Positions 25,757 to 36,300 of a stretch of DNA of 64,000 nt are shown one piece after another. The position numbers and the translations under genes are program-made. The stretch's first letter is position 1; each line of letters starts with the position of its first letter. The DNA is taken from positions 45,665 to 109,664 of the forward strand of contig JAEXUD010000027.1 of the NCBI GenBank assembly GCA_023453025.1, read 5' to 3'. The stretch is from Bacillota bacterium. Its GTDB lineage: Bacteria; Bacillota; Clostridia; Tissierellales; Sedimentibacteraceae. Under the pieces are notes generated by a model. The model was not told where the DNA came from, did no database searches, and saw nothing but the letters and a program-made list of their open reading frames with translations.

Positions 25757-27040
25757 TTAATAAGTTTCTTCATCAGCCGGATCAGCTGAGTTTTCGTATC
25801 TTATGCTTGCTCCGATATGCTGAAGTTTTTCAATAATATTTGCATATCCCCTGTTTATGTGATAAACCTCTGTGATTTCTGTTTCGCCGTCAGCTAAAAG
25901 CCCTGCAATTATAAGTGCCGCTCCTGCTCTCAGGTCAGTTGCCTTCACTTTAGCTCCGCTTAACCTGCTGCTGCCTTTTAAAATTGCACTGCTTCCTTCC
26001 ACCTTAACTTCTACGCCCATCCTCGAAAGCTCTGTCGCATGCATAAAGCGATTTTCAAATATAGTTTCATGGATTATGCTTGTACCATCAGCTATCGACA
26101 GCATCGACATGAATTGTGCCTGCATATCTGTCGGAAATCCGGGATATGGCAATGTTTTAATATCTATAGGATTAATTTTCCCGTCCGATATTACTCTTAT
26201 TTTATCATCAAATTCTTCAACTCTTGCACCGGCTTCCCTGAGCTTGGCAATTACAGGCTGCAAATGATTTGATACAACATTTTCTATAACTACATCCCCG
26301 CCTGTTGCAGCTGCTGCAACCATGTATGTTCCTGCTTCTATCCTGTCCGGTATTACCGCATGCTCGGTTTTATGTAATTTTTGAACTCCCTTTATCCGTA
26401 TCGTCTTTGTTCCGGCACCTATTATGTTTCCGCCCATGCTGTTGATAAAATTAGCAAGGTCCACAATTTCCGGTTCTTCTGCCGCATTTTCGAGAATTGT
26501 TTCCCCTTCGGCCAGCGTCGCTGCCATTATTATATTTTCAGTTGCTCCGACACTTGGAAAATCCAGATAAACATCATTTCCCACAAGCTTTTCTGTTGTT
26601 GCATGCACATATCCGTTTTCTGATTTTATTTCTGTTCCTAGATATTTGAATCCCTTCAAATGAAGATCAATAGGTCTTGTCCCTATTGCACACCCACCGG
26701 GCATATAAATTTTGGCATTCTGGCATCTTGCAAGAAGCGGTCCCATAACAAGAAATGAGGCTCTCATTTTACTTATTAATTCATAGGGTGCTTCGCAGGT
26801 TATTATATTTTCAGCTGAAATTTTCAGCGTATTTTTCCCTAAACTTTCTACCTTAGCTCCTAAAACCTCAAGAAGCTTACACATTATACGAACATCCTGC
26901 AGCTCCGGTATATCATGTATTATGCATTCCTCTTCGGATAACAATGTCGCTGCCAAAATCGGAAGAATTGAATTCTTTGACCCATCGACCTTTATTACGC
27001 CATTAAGCCCTAAGCTTTTTCGAACTATTATTTTTTCCAT
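25757..27040 (-). CDS. murA: UDP-N-acetylglucosamine 1-carboxyvinyltransferase
   Basis: 427 residues, full length. It transfers enolpyruvate from PEP to UDP-GlcNAc, the first committed step of peptidoglycan synthesis. The substrate-binding K22-N23 and the active-site Cys117 in GGCAIGTRPIDLHLKGF are present, so it is of the fosfomycin-sensitive Cys type. AAGGAG precedes ATG 27040. Clostridia often carry two murA paralogues; which one this is cannot be told here. Confidence 0.96.
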   Translation of the reverse strand: MEKIIVRKSLGLNGVIKVDGSKNSILPILAATLLSEEECIIHDIPELQDVRIMCKLLEVLGAKVESLGKNTLKISAENIITCEAPYELISKMRASFLVMGPLLARCQNAKIYMPGGCAIGTRPIDLHLKGFKYLGTEIKSENGYVHATTEKLVGNDVYLDFPSVGATENIIMAATLAEGETILENAAEEPEIVDLANFINSMGGNIIGAGTKTIRIKGVQKLHKTEHAVIPDRIEAGTYMVAAAATGGDVVIENVVSNHLQPVIAKLREAGARVEEFDDKIRVISDGKINPIDIKTLPYPGFPTDMQAQFMSMLSIADGTSIIHETIFENRFMHATELSRMGVEVKVEGSSAILKGSSRLSGAKVKATDLRAGAALIIAGLLADGETEITEVYHINRGYANIIEKLQHIGASIRYENSADPADEETY

Positions 27041-27361
27041 TTTTCTCCTTAATAACCAAATAATATATTGAAAATTAATTATTTTACAATAGTTAATAAA
27101 GTGCTGATTAACTCGTATATAATAACATTATTTACTCAATATTTCAATTGTAAATTTTGTATCTTTTGTATAAAATCAATACAATAATTACCATTATGTA
27201 ATAATCCTGCATTGTTTGGACATGCTGCATTCAAAAAATAAAAAAAGAAAAAAGCGTATGATTAAAATAAAGGGGGACGTTATATTTAAAAGATAGACGC
27301 TTTTTTCTTTTTTAATATTATTAATCAAAATAACCTTTTTATTCATGAATAATAAATATTT
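27041..27361 (-). terminator. Intergenic region with terminator of the two-component operon
   Basis: A perfect 17-bp stem, AAAAAAGAAAAAAGCGT at 27241-27257 with its complement at 27297-27313, lies just past the histidine kinase stop, with an unusually large 39-nt loop. Its T-rich arm can end minus-strand transcription. The other 180 bp are AT-rich and should hold the murA promoter; nothing else is seen. Confidence 0.65.
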
Positions 27362-29479
27362 TTAAATATCCTTTATTCCTTCGTATTTTGAAAGTCTTAT
27401 CTCCGCTTTGAACAAGTCGCCGTCGATATCTAAATTCAGAATTCCTTCCTGTATTTCCATGAGGCTTTTTGCTATTGCCAGACCCAGGCCGCTTCCTTCG
27501 GAGCTTCGTGATTCGTCCCCTCTTTTAAATCTTTCCATCAGCTCATCAACCGGGATGTTCAGCTCGTAAGCAGATATATTTTTAAAGCTTATAATCACTT
27601 GCTTCTCATTTTCGGTAATATCAATATAAACCCTTGATTCTTTCAAGGCGTATTTAAAAATATTTGACAACAGGTTTTCCATAACACGACTCAGAAGTCT
27701 GCCGTCTGCTTTTGCATATATTTTTTCTTTATCTTGTGTAACTTTGAATGTCAAATCTGATTCATTGATCTTTTCGTCCAGCTCTCCCAAAATTTGAGAA
27801 ATCAAAGCATTGACATTGACCTTTTCAAAATTAGGTTCGATGCTTCCGCTGTTTGCCTTGGCCGCTTCGAACAAATCCTCCGTCAATACCTTGAGTCTGT
27901 TTGATTTTCTGTCAAGCACATCAAGATATTTAGGTGCATTTGAGGAATTTAACCCTTCTCTTTTCAATAAATCCACATAAGAAATAATTGATGTCAAAGG
28001 AGTTTTAATGTCATGAGACACATTTGTTATTAATTCAGTTTTCAGCCTTTCGCTTTTAACCTCGTTTTGAACTGCTACTTTCAATCCGGCCGTCATGGAA
28101 TTTATGTCTTCTGCCAGCTGCCTGAATTCACCTGCCCCATCCAGTTTTATCTTATTGTCATAATCTCCCGTCTTAAATATTCTGAGTCCGTCCTGGATAG
28201 TCTGAAATCTTCTGACCTTAATGAAAATATAGTAAGCAGCTCCTGCTCCCAGCGGAATCAGCAAAATAGGTAATTCTAATGATAAATAAAACGAAATACC
28301 AATAAAAACAATTACAGCAGCTATGGATTTTACCATTAAAGGTCCTCCTGCTGCAATTCGCATCAATGCTTTTACCGAGTTTGATAAAACATAATATATA
28401 AATGAATGCTTTATCAATGTACCATTTTTAATATGCCTTACTATGGAATAAAAGAATATTAAAAATGCTGCTGCCATTATTGTACCCAGCGAAATTATGG
28501 CGAACCTCATTAAATTTTCATTGGTAAATCTTATACTCAGCACCTTATTAAACTGGTTTATGCATATGCTTACTATTCCAATAATCAAAAACAAGCTAAA
28601 GTCAGCATACATGCTGTCCATTGATGACATATGAACTTCTTCATCGCCTGTTACCCTGCCTGTTACTGCAGTGATATATATAAAGCAAGTTAATATCAAC
28701 GCAACACATAATACTATAACAGCCGAGTTCTTTATAAGAATTTCCCTGTCTGAGTTCCACTTTTCAGCTCTTGCCAAAAGGCCATCCTCTGTTATTGCTG
28801 CATAAATTGAAATTTCTTTTTTGCCTTCTTCAATGTCTTCAAATGTATCCAATAATGATGCCGAGAAGCTGCTTATTCCGTTTTCAGGCAGCAGCACCAC
28901 ACCCTTCTTATCAATTAATATGTACGCATTTTGCAATTGATAGTAATTTCTTGTTGCATTGTTAGTATTGGAAATTTCATTTGTCCCGTCTGTTATGTAA
29001 TAAATCAAGCCCTTTGGTTCATTTATGTCATTAATAATCTGTTCAAAGTTACTTAAATCGGTTTTTATAATAATTTTTTTAATTTCTTCTATTTGTTCGC
29101 TTTTTTCGGTCCAGAAAATGCTTCGTGAGTCATCATTGTCATCTAATCCTTTATCCGCAAGGAAATTGTTGTAAAGATTTGTTATCTGCCAATTATCCTT
29201 TATATCCAGATTTTTTACTGTTCCGCCTTTCAGTATGTATTCCTCATTTTTGTAAACCCTCAGCACATGTTCCAGACGGTTTGCGGCATAGCGAAGTTCA
29301 TTGCTCAATGTGTTGCTTTTCATATAGCTTTTTACTGTTATGCTTTCATAATTTTCCACATTCAAATAAATGTTAAGTGCTGATGTCGCCCCTATAATAA
29401 AGCAGACTATCAGCAATATGAAGGCTGTTAGTTTTGTTATAAGTTTTCTGCTATATGTCTTCCACTTTGTAACCAACAC
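27362..29479 (-). CDS. Sensor histidine kinase
   Basis: 705 residues. A first membrane helix (about 15-37) is followed by an outside domain of about 210 residues, then five to six further helices (about 252-420), an unusual polytopic arrangement. A HAMP-like linker leads to HisKA with phospho-acceptor H489 in NVSHDIKTPLTS, then HATPase_c with N-box ENLLSNIFKYA and GEGSGLGL-type G2 box (SSEGSGLGLAIAKS). The frame starts at GTG 29479, overlapping the response-regulator gene by 29 bp; the exact start is uncertain. The signal is unknown. It pairs with the regulator at 29451. Confidence 0.93.
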   Translation of the reverse strand: MLVTKWKTYSRKLITKLTAFILLIVCFIIGATSALNIYLNVENYESITVKSYMKSNTLSNELRYAANRLEHVLRVYKNEEYILKGGTVKNLDIKDNWQITNLYNNFLADKGLDDNDDSRSIFWTEKSEQIEEIKKIIIKTDLSNFEQIINDINEPKGLIYYITDGTNEISNTNNATRNYYQLQNAYILIDKKGVVLLPENGISSFSASLLDTFEDIEEGKKEISIYAAITEDGLLARAEKWNSDREILIKNSAVIVLCVALILTCFIYITAVTGRVTGDEEVHMSSMDSMYADFSLFLIIGIVSICINQFNKVLSIRFTNENLMRFAIISLGTIMAAAFLIFFYSIVRHIKNGTLIKHSFIYYVLSNSVKALMRIAAGGPLMVKSIAAVIVFIGISFYLSLELPILLIPLGAGAAYYIFIKVRRFQTIQDGLRIFKTGDYDNKIKLDGAGEFRQLAEDINSMTAGLKVAVQNEVKSERLKTELITNVSHDIKTPLTSIISYVDLLKREGLNSSNAPKYLDVLDRKSNRLKVLTEDLFEAAKANSGSIEPNFEKVNVNALISQILGELDEKINESDLTFKVTQDKEKIYAKADGRLLSRVMENLLSNIFKYALKESRVYIDITENEKQVIISFKNISAYELNIPVDELMERFKRGDESRSSEGSGLGLAIAKSLMEIQEGILNLDIDGDLFKAEIRLSKYEGIKDI

Positions 29480-30143
29480 CCCACACCACCTTCAGGTATT
29501 TTGGATTTTTAGGATCTATTTCTATTTTTTCTCTGATTCTTCTTATATGAACCGCCACTGTGTTTTCGGGATTGAAGGAAGGTTCATTCCACACAGTCTC
29601 ATAAATGTCATCTATTGAAAAAACTCTTCCCTTGTTTTTTGTCAGAAATAACAATATTTTATACTCAACAGGAGTCAGTTTCACAATTTCACCGTCTATG
29701 GTTATTTCTTTTCTTTCATCATCTATAACCATGCTTCCTGTTTTGTAAAAATTGCTTTTTTCGTTGTCTATGGCACTTCCCAAGGTTGTGTATCTCCTGA
29801 GCTGGGATTTAACCCTGGCAATAAGCTCCAGCGGATTAAACGGCTTTTTTATATAATCATCTGCTCCCATGTTAAGCCCAAGAATAATATCTATTTCTTC
29901 AGATTTTGCCGACAACATAATAACCGGAATATTTTTAATTTCCCGAATTTTTGTTGTTGCCTTTATACCGTCCATTTCAGGCATCATAATATCCATAATT
30001 ATCAAATGCACTTCATTGTTCTCTACAGTTTCTATCGCCTGCAATCCGGAGTAGCATTTTAATATATTATATCCTTCATTTTTTAAATATACTTCAATTG
30101 CTTCAACAATTTCTTTATCATCATCGCATACTAATATATTCAT
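29451..30143 (-). CDS. OmpR/VanR-family response regulator
   Basis: 230 residues. The receiver domain (1-115) has D7/D8, phosphoacceptor D51 in IIMDIMMPEMDG and the Lys of YIKKPF. The C-terminal winged helix (about 135-228) ends in VHIRRIREKIEIDPKNPKYLKVVWGVGYK, typical of the OmpR/PhoB group. AAGGAGG precedes ATG 30143. Divergent from the giant SLH gene 205 bp away, which makes that gene, or the operon itself, a candidate target. Confidence 0.95.
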   Translation of the reverse strand: MNILVCDDDKEIVEAIEVYLKNEGYNILKCYSGLQAIETVENNEVHLIIMDIMMPEMDGIKATTKIREIKNIPVIMLSAKSEEIDIILGLNMGADDYIKKPFNPLELIARVKSQLRRYTTLGSAIDNEKSNFYKTGSMVIDDERKEITIDGEIVKLTPVEYKILLFLTKNKGRVFSIDDIYETVWNEPSFNPENTVAVHIRRIREKIEIDPKNPKYLKVVWGVGYKVEDI

Positions 30144-30347
30144 TTGAAAAACCTCCTTAGCTATAATACATTATAACATTATTCTGAAAAAAACAACAGC
30201 AAAAAAACAGGAGGCCCTATCGCCTGATAATAATCCGGCACGATTCATGCCACTTTTGTCACTGCCAGTTCTCCCTGAGCACTTTATATTATAAGCCATA
30301 TTATATATAATTTTATTGAATATTAAAAAAATTACAAGGAGGTTATT

Positions 30348-33300
30348 ATGAAAAAAGGAATTATATCATGGCTGCTTATTATTGCCATGATTGTTACGCA
30401 GGCTATGGTTCCGGCTTTCGGAAGTGCGGCATACGCTTTGGAAGATGAGCCCGTGCTCACTTCCCTGGGAACTTCCACCTGGACGGGAAATTATCCGGTG
30501 CCCGGTGACAGTGTTTTTTATGTGGAGGCACAGGGATTAAATCTGGATAATCTGGAAACGGAAGTATTGTTGTATGAATATCCAAGCACATATACACCGG
30601 CAGCTTCACAGACAAGACGATGGTATCTGGGAACCACTCAAAGCGGTGATGACCGGTATATTTATGAAATGACCGTTGACGGAGGCGTAGCTCTTGCTTC
30701 CGATACCCAATATTACATACGCATAAAGGATGACAACGGCAATTATTATGACAACGGAGATATACCTTTAAACTGCTTTAGTCCATACCTTTATCTTGAA
30801 ACCGGCAATATGCCCCAAGAGATAGGCACCCATATTTCTTCTCTGCCATTGGATATGACCATGGACGGTGCTGACGGAAATGTCAACAAGGATAACATTT
30901 CTATAAAGCTGTACACCGGAACAAAGAACGGATATTGGGGAGAGATGGATTTAGGTCATTTAGTAGGGACCTTGGACAATCCGGAAATAATTATAACCGG
31001 CATGGGACAGCACCGCATAAAGGGAGATTTTTCAATAGACGGATTACTGTCATCAGGCGACAAGCTGTACATTGAAGCGGAATACAGAGGATATAAAGCT
31101 TACACCGGTTCTCCCATATACGTTTTGGCACCTGAGGACATAGGCCGGTTCGCCATGACCAATTCGATTGCGGCAAAAGGTACAGAGTGGTCTCACGGCG
31201 GAGGCGGCTATGAGGCTGCGGGCGATTCGACCTACATTGTAGGAATGCCTGTTACAGGTTCCTCCGTCACCGCTCACAGATTTACCATTACAAGCGGAAA
31301 TCTGTCCTCGGCTGCTCAGCTGAGCGCATCAGACGATAACGGAAACAGCCTGCTCAGAAACGGCTCGGCAGCTGTATCCGGTCCCGAATACGGCATATAC
31401 ACGGTGTCCGGAATGCTTGATGTACCCACAGAAGCAGAGGAAATAATATTCAAGTACGGAGGAAGCGCCGTTCATTCTGTTCCCGTAAGCCGCACTGCAA
31501 TTCAGGGAAGCATATCTCTGACTCCATTAAATGCAGAATACAAACAAATGAGATACATTTACCCTGAAAATACCCACAGCTTCAAGGCCTCCCTGTCGGG
31601 TCTGAACCTTCCCTCATCACCGGGAAGATACTCTGCACTTATTGACGACAACGTTGTGGGATGCTCAATTGACAGTACAGACGGAGAAATAATCTTCAAC
31701 ATAACATCCACCGAACCTCTCAATAATGAGGACACCGCAGAGCATTTCATATCGATACTGATGGACGGCACGGAGCTTATAAATCTTACATATGATGAAT
31801 ACAACGGACTTCAGCACTACGGAAGCACCTGCGGTGCACCGCTTACCTTCGGAGATTTCTGGTATACGGCAGGATTGACAGATGTAGTGCCTCCCGCCCT
31901 TACACGCATCTACGGAAGCAGAGGTCTGACATTGTTCGGAGAGGGCTTCTCCTCCGGAAAAACCTACACCGCACATTTTATGGAGCATACAGCCGGAGGA
32001 TTGTCAGCAGCACCTCAGGAACTTACTGCAGCATTTGTTTCATCCGGAAAGCTGGACATATCAAAAGAAAATACGGATAATCTTGCAAGGGGAAGATACG
32101 AGGTATTTATAACCGAAAACGGTCAGCAGCTTAACGGATTTGCAGAAGCCGTGCTTCTTCCTGCTGAGGATGTGGAGCAGATAATAAACCCTGCCGTAAG
32201 TATAAACGACGGCGAGGCATATACTCTTAACCAAGAGGTTTCAATATCCATAGATCCCGGCAGCTTTACGAAGGTACGTTTTTCGGAATATCAGGAAGAG
32301 TTAGGATCGCTGAGCTACACAAGCATACTAAGCCCTGTCAGTTACACTCTCAGCGACGGTTACGGAAACAAAACAATATATTTTGAATTTTCAGATGCCA
32401 AGGGCAGGACATACAACACGACTGCTTCAATTAATTACCGCTCACAGCTCATACCGGCACCCGCCCTGTACGGTATTGCGGGAATCACAGACAATGAGTT
32501 GATACGACTGTACAAATATGCCGACTATACACTGTACATTCAGACGGAAGAAAGCGGATATGTATGCAAGGCGGATTTTGTTGACGGTTTTGACAATATA
32601 CTGTCTTCATTTACACTTAGCCGCACCTCCTCAAAGGACGGAACAGACACATATTCAAAAAGAATAAATGTAGGAAATGAATATATAGCCGCTGCCAAGC
32701 TGCGGTTCTACTTTACGGACACTTACGGTCTGGACTCTGAATATGCACAAATACCGGTTTCGGTTCTTGAGCAGCCCTACATTACAAGCACCCGCACCGA
32801 TATCAGCACAGGATATTCCTTCAGCGGTTATTATGCTGTATACGGAAGCGACATGAAGATGTCAATTGAAGGAAAGGCCGGCTTAAATGCAGCGGCAGTT
32901 CTAAAGTACAAGGATGGTGCAGGAAACGAAAAAGACTTACAAATAAATCTGACGGCAGAAACAGAAAAACCCAAAAGCTACAAGGCAGACTGTCAGCTCC
33001 CTGCAGATGCTGCAGAGCTGATATCAGTGACCTACAGGCTTACAGACCCCTCCGATTCCGGAAGTTATGCCGAAAAGTCCGAGTCAAGGGAATTGAAGGT
33101 CTTTGCTTCAGCTTCATTTGAGGGACTGCCGAATTTGGGAGAATTTGACGGAAAATACCTCAAGGTAACCAATGTTAACGGAATTTCAGACACCATTGCC
33201 ATTAAGGACGAGGCGGACAGTTTTACATTCAACAGACTGCTTCCGGGAAATTATACCTATTCGCTGTTTGACAATGAATATTCCTTTAGACGAGGAGAAT

Positions 33301-36300
33301 TTACTGCCGCACCGGGAAGTGCCGCATCCATTGATTTAAGCGACACCAAAAAACCCGCTTCAATAAGCTTCAATGTTGATGTGGAAAACGACGGTACACT
33401 TTCTGAAAATGCATACGTAAAATTCAAATGCGCATCAAGCGGCGGCACATATTACCGTTATGCAGGCCTGAATGAAAAAGTAAGCGGCTTCACTGAGGAA
33501 ATGACTGTGGAGGAATACACGCTCATTCTTCCTGATTCTGATTTAAGGGTATATGAGTCTCCGGATACCATTACATCCCCTGTTATTTTAACCGAAGGAG
33601 TCAATAATATAAGCATATCCGTAAGCAAAATGGAAACGGTAACAGTGCAAATAACAATCAAGGATGAAAATATACCGGGCAGAACCATTCCCGGCGCATC
33701 CGTCAGTGCGGGGCAGCTCATAACTAACGGTCCTTCATGGTTCTACCATACAGCCTCCGGTATAACAGACAATTCGGGCAAGGTTGAGCTTACACTGTAT
33801 CCCGCCTTATCGGCAAGTATTGAATCATCAAAGGAAAATTACAATACCTCAAGAGAATATTTCTCAGTAGGTGAAGAAAGCAATCAGAGCTTTGATATGA
33901 GCTTATCATATGCCGATCAAAACAAGCTGATTATAAAGACGATGGCTCTTCCTTTGGTTCCCGCAGGTGAAAGTGCAGATATATCTCAGGCATCGGAGTC
34001 TCAGAATATATTGACAGGCATATTGACAACCGATGAAGACGGAAACCGGTTAAACAGATATTTTTACTACAATACCGCATCATTCACAGACACCATGTAC
34101 AACAAGACAGTACGTGTTCATCCTTATTTAGACAGAGCATACATAAGTGCTGAAGAATATTATACGGCAGTTCTGGACGAATACGGAAACGGTACTCTTG
34201 TAATTACTGCTGTTCCCAAGGGTATAATAACTGCAGATATAGACGGCAGACGTGACGGAGTATCCTCATACATGGCTTTATACAATGAAAGCGGACGCAT
34301 GATCGCTTCTGTAAACGATGCTGACGGAAGGCTTTCTACAGCAACCTGTAATTTAGATGAGGGAAGCTATACCGCAGTTGTATTTTCCGGTTATAATCTT
34401 CCGGATTTAAATACATTTTACAGCATAGATAATTTTGACAACCTGGGAATGACGGAAAATACACATTATGTGAAAAGAAATGCAGATGTAACGAACGGCA
34501 AAATAACTGATTTGGGAGAAATCAATATTCCTGAACCCATAACAAAGGATATGCTTCTGCCCTATACGGTAACATTTGATTCAAGGTTTGAGCCGCTTAC
34601 TGCCGACGGCAGCATCGGAAAGATTCATATAAAATACAAAATAAGCATATCCGAGCTTCTTAAAAATAGTATTAAATTGAAGAATGTACGTCCGTCAACA
34701 CATTCCGGAACTACATTGCTCAACAAAAAAATCAACGGCTTAGACTCAGAGTTTGGTCAGCTTGACTACACACCAGATTCAGAGGGCAACTACACAATTA
34801 CATTCAGCTCTGACACAGCAGCCGAACAATTAAAGAATTATGTATATATTTATCTGACTTTTGAACAAGACGGCAGGGATATCTCGGCAGGCTTCAACAA
34901 CATAGCTGATACTCCGCAGGTCAGCCTCATAGCTCCGCGGCACGTTTCAAAAACAGTGAATGAAATTACGGTAAGAGGTGCGGCCTTCAGCGGAAGCAGT
35001 ATTGAAATATATGACGGGGAAACACTCATAGGCTCAGCTGATGCAAACTGGCAGCACAGCTATTCAGCAACGGTAACTCTTGTTTCATCCAAAACCGCAT
35101 CCGTACACACGCTTACTGCCAAGATGACAACACCTGATGACAGGGTGTTTACATCAGAGCCTGTAACATGTGAAGTAATTGACGATGATAAAAGAGCCAG
35201 CGTAAGCAGCTTTGAATTCAGAAACGTTGCACATTACGGAAGCCTTGATGCCCCTGACATAGAAACGTACAACATCGATGTGCTTGGCAGCGGTTCTTTT
35301 TCAGGTGCATACAGATATAACCCTTCACTGAAAAGCCGTGTAACCTTCAGAATCAACAAGCTGGTAAGCGCACAGCTCGAAAATGTATACGTTATAAACA
35401 CAGCCAAGAACGGCACAAAGACCAGGTATCCCGCAAGCCTGGTGATGGATGACCCCCAGGGCAGATACTCGGAGTGGATAATGGAGGAAGTATTAGGCTC
35501 AAGCATAAATGACCTGTCAGTATTCTATTCACTTAAAGATGGTGAAGACATGGGGTTGTTGACAGGATATCTGCCTCCTACAGAGCAGCAGTTTAACGAC
35601 TCTCTGAACAATCTCGGCAATATAGAGCCTGCTAACTTGCCGGCAGAGTACCGCAGCAATGAAGCCGCAGTAATAACCGCACAAACCGAAAATTCAGTTA
35701 AAGCACACAAAGATTTTGGCGGAGTCCGCGTAGGCATAGAAGCAAACTACAATGATGTAAGCGGATACACGGAAGCAAGTCTTTTGTCACAGGGCTTCAG
35801 AAAAATACCTGTGGGAAGCTCCGGAGAATTCTATCTGATAAAGGACAGCTCAACTGAAACAGCAAATGAATTCAGGGTGTACCGTACCATGTACGTAAGC
35901 TCCGGCCTGGCTGCTTCAATGAAGGAAGGAACCTCCTATGTAAGCAATGAAGGTGTTATAAAAAGCGAAGGCACTCTCTATGCCGGCACCTCTCCTGTTC
36001 TGTACGCCTCCACGTCCGACACCGTAAGAAATATCTCCGGCAAGGTGGACTATGCAGGGTATGTTCAAAATACGGGAGAAATAGCATATGAGGCATTCCG
36101 TAATCGTACGGCAAACCTTGGTCACCTGGGAACAGGAATGCAGGTAATAGGCGGTGTGGCAACTGCCGTGCAGATTTTTTCGGGACCCGCAAGCATTGAT
36201 CCTGCAAACCTCAGAACATTGACAGATCAGATAAAGGATGCTTCCGTAAGAAGCCGCCTGAACGATGAAATCACAGAGTACCGCAAGGCACGTACCGACA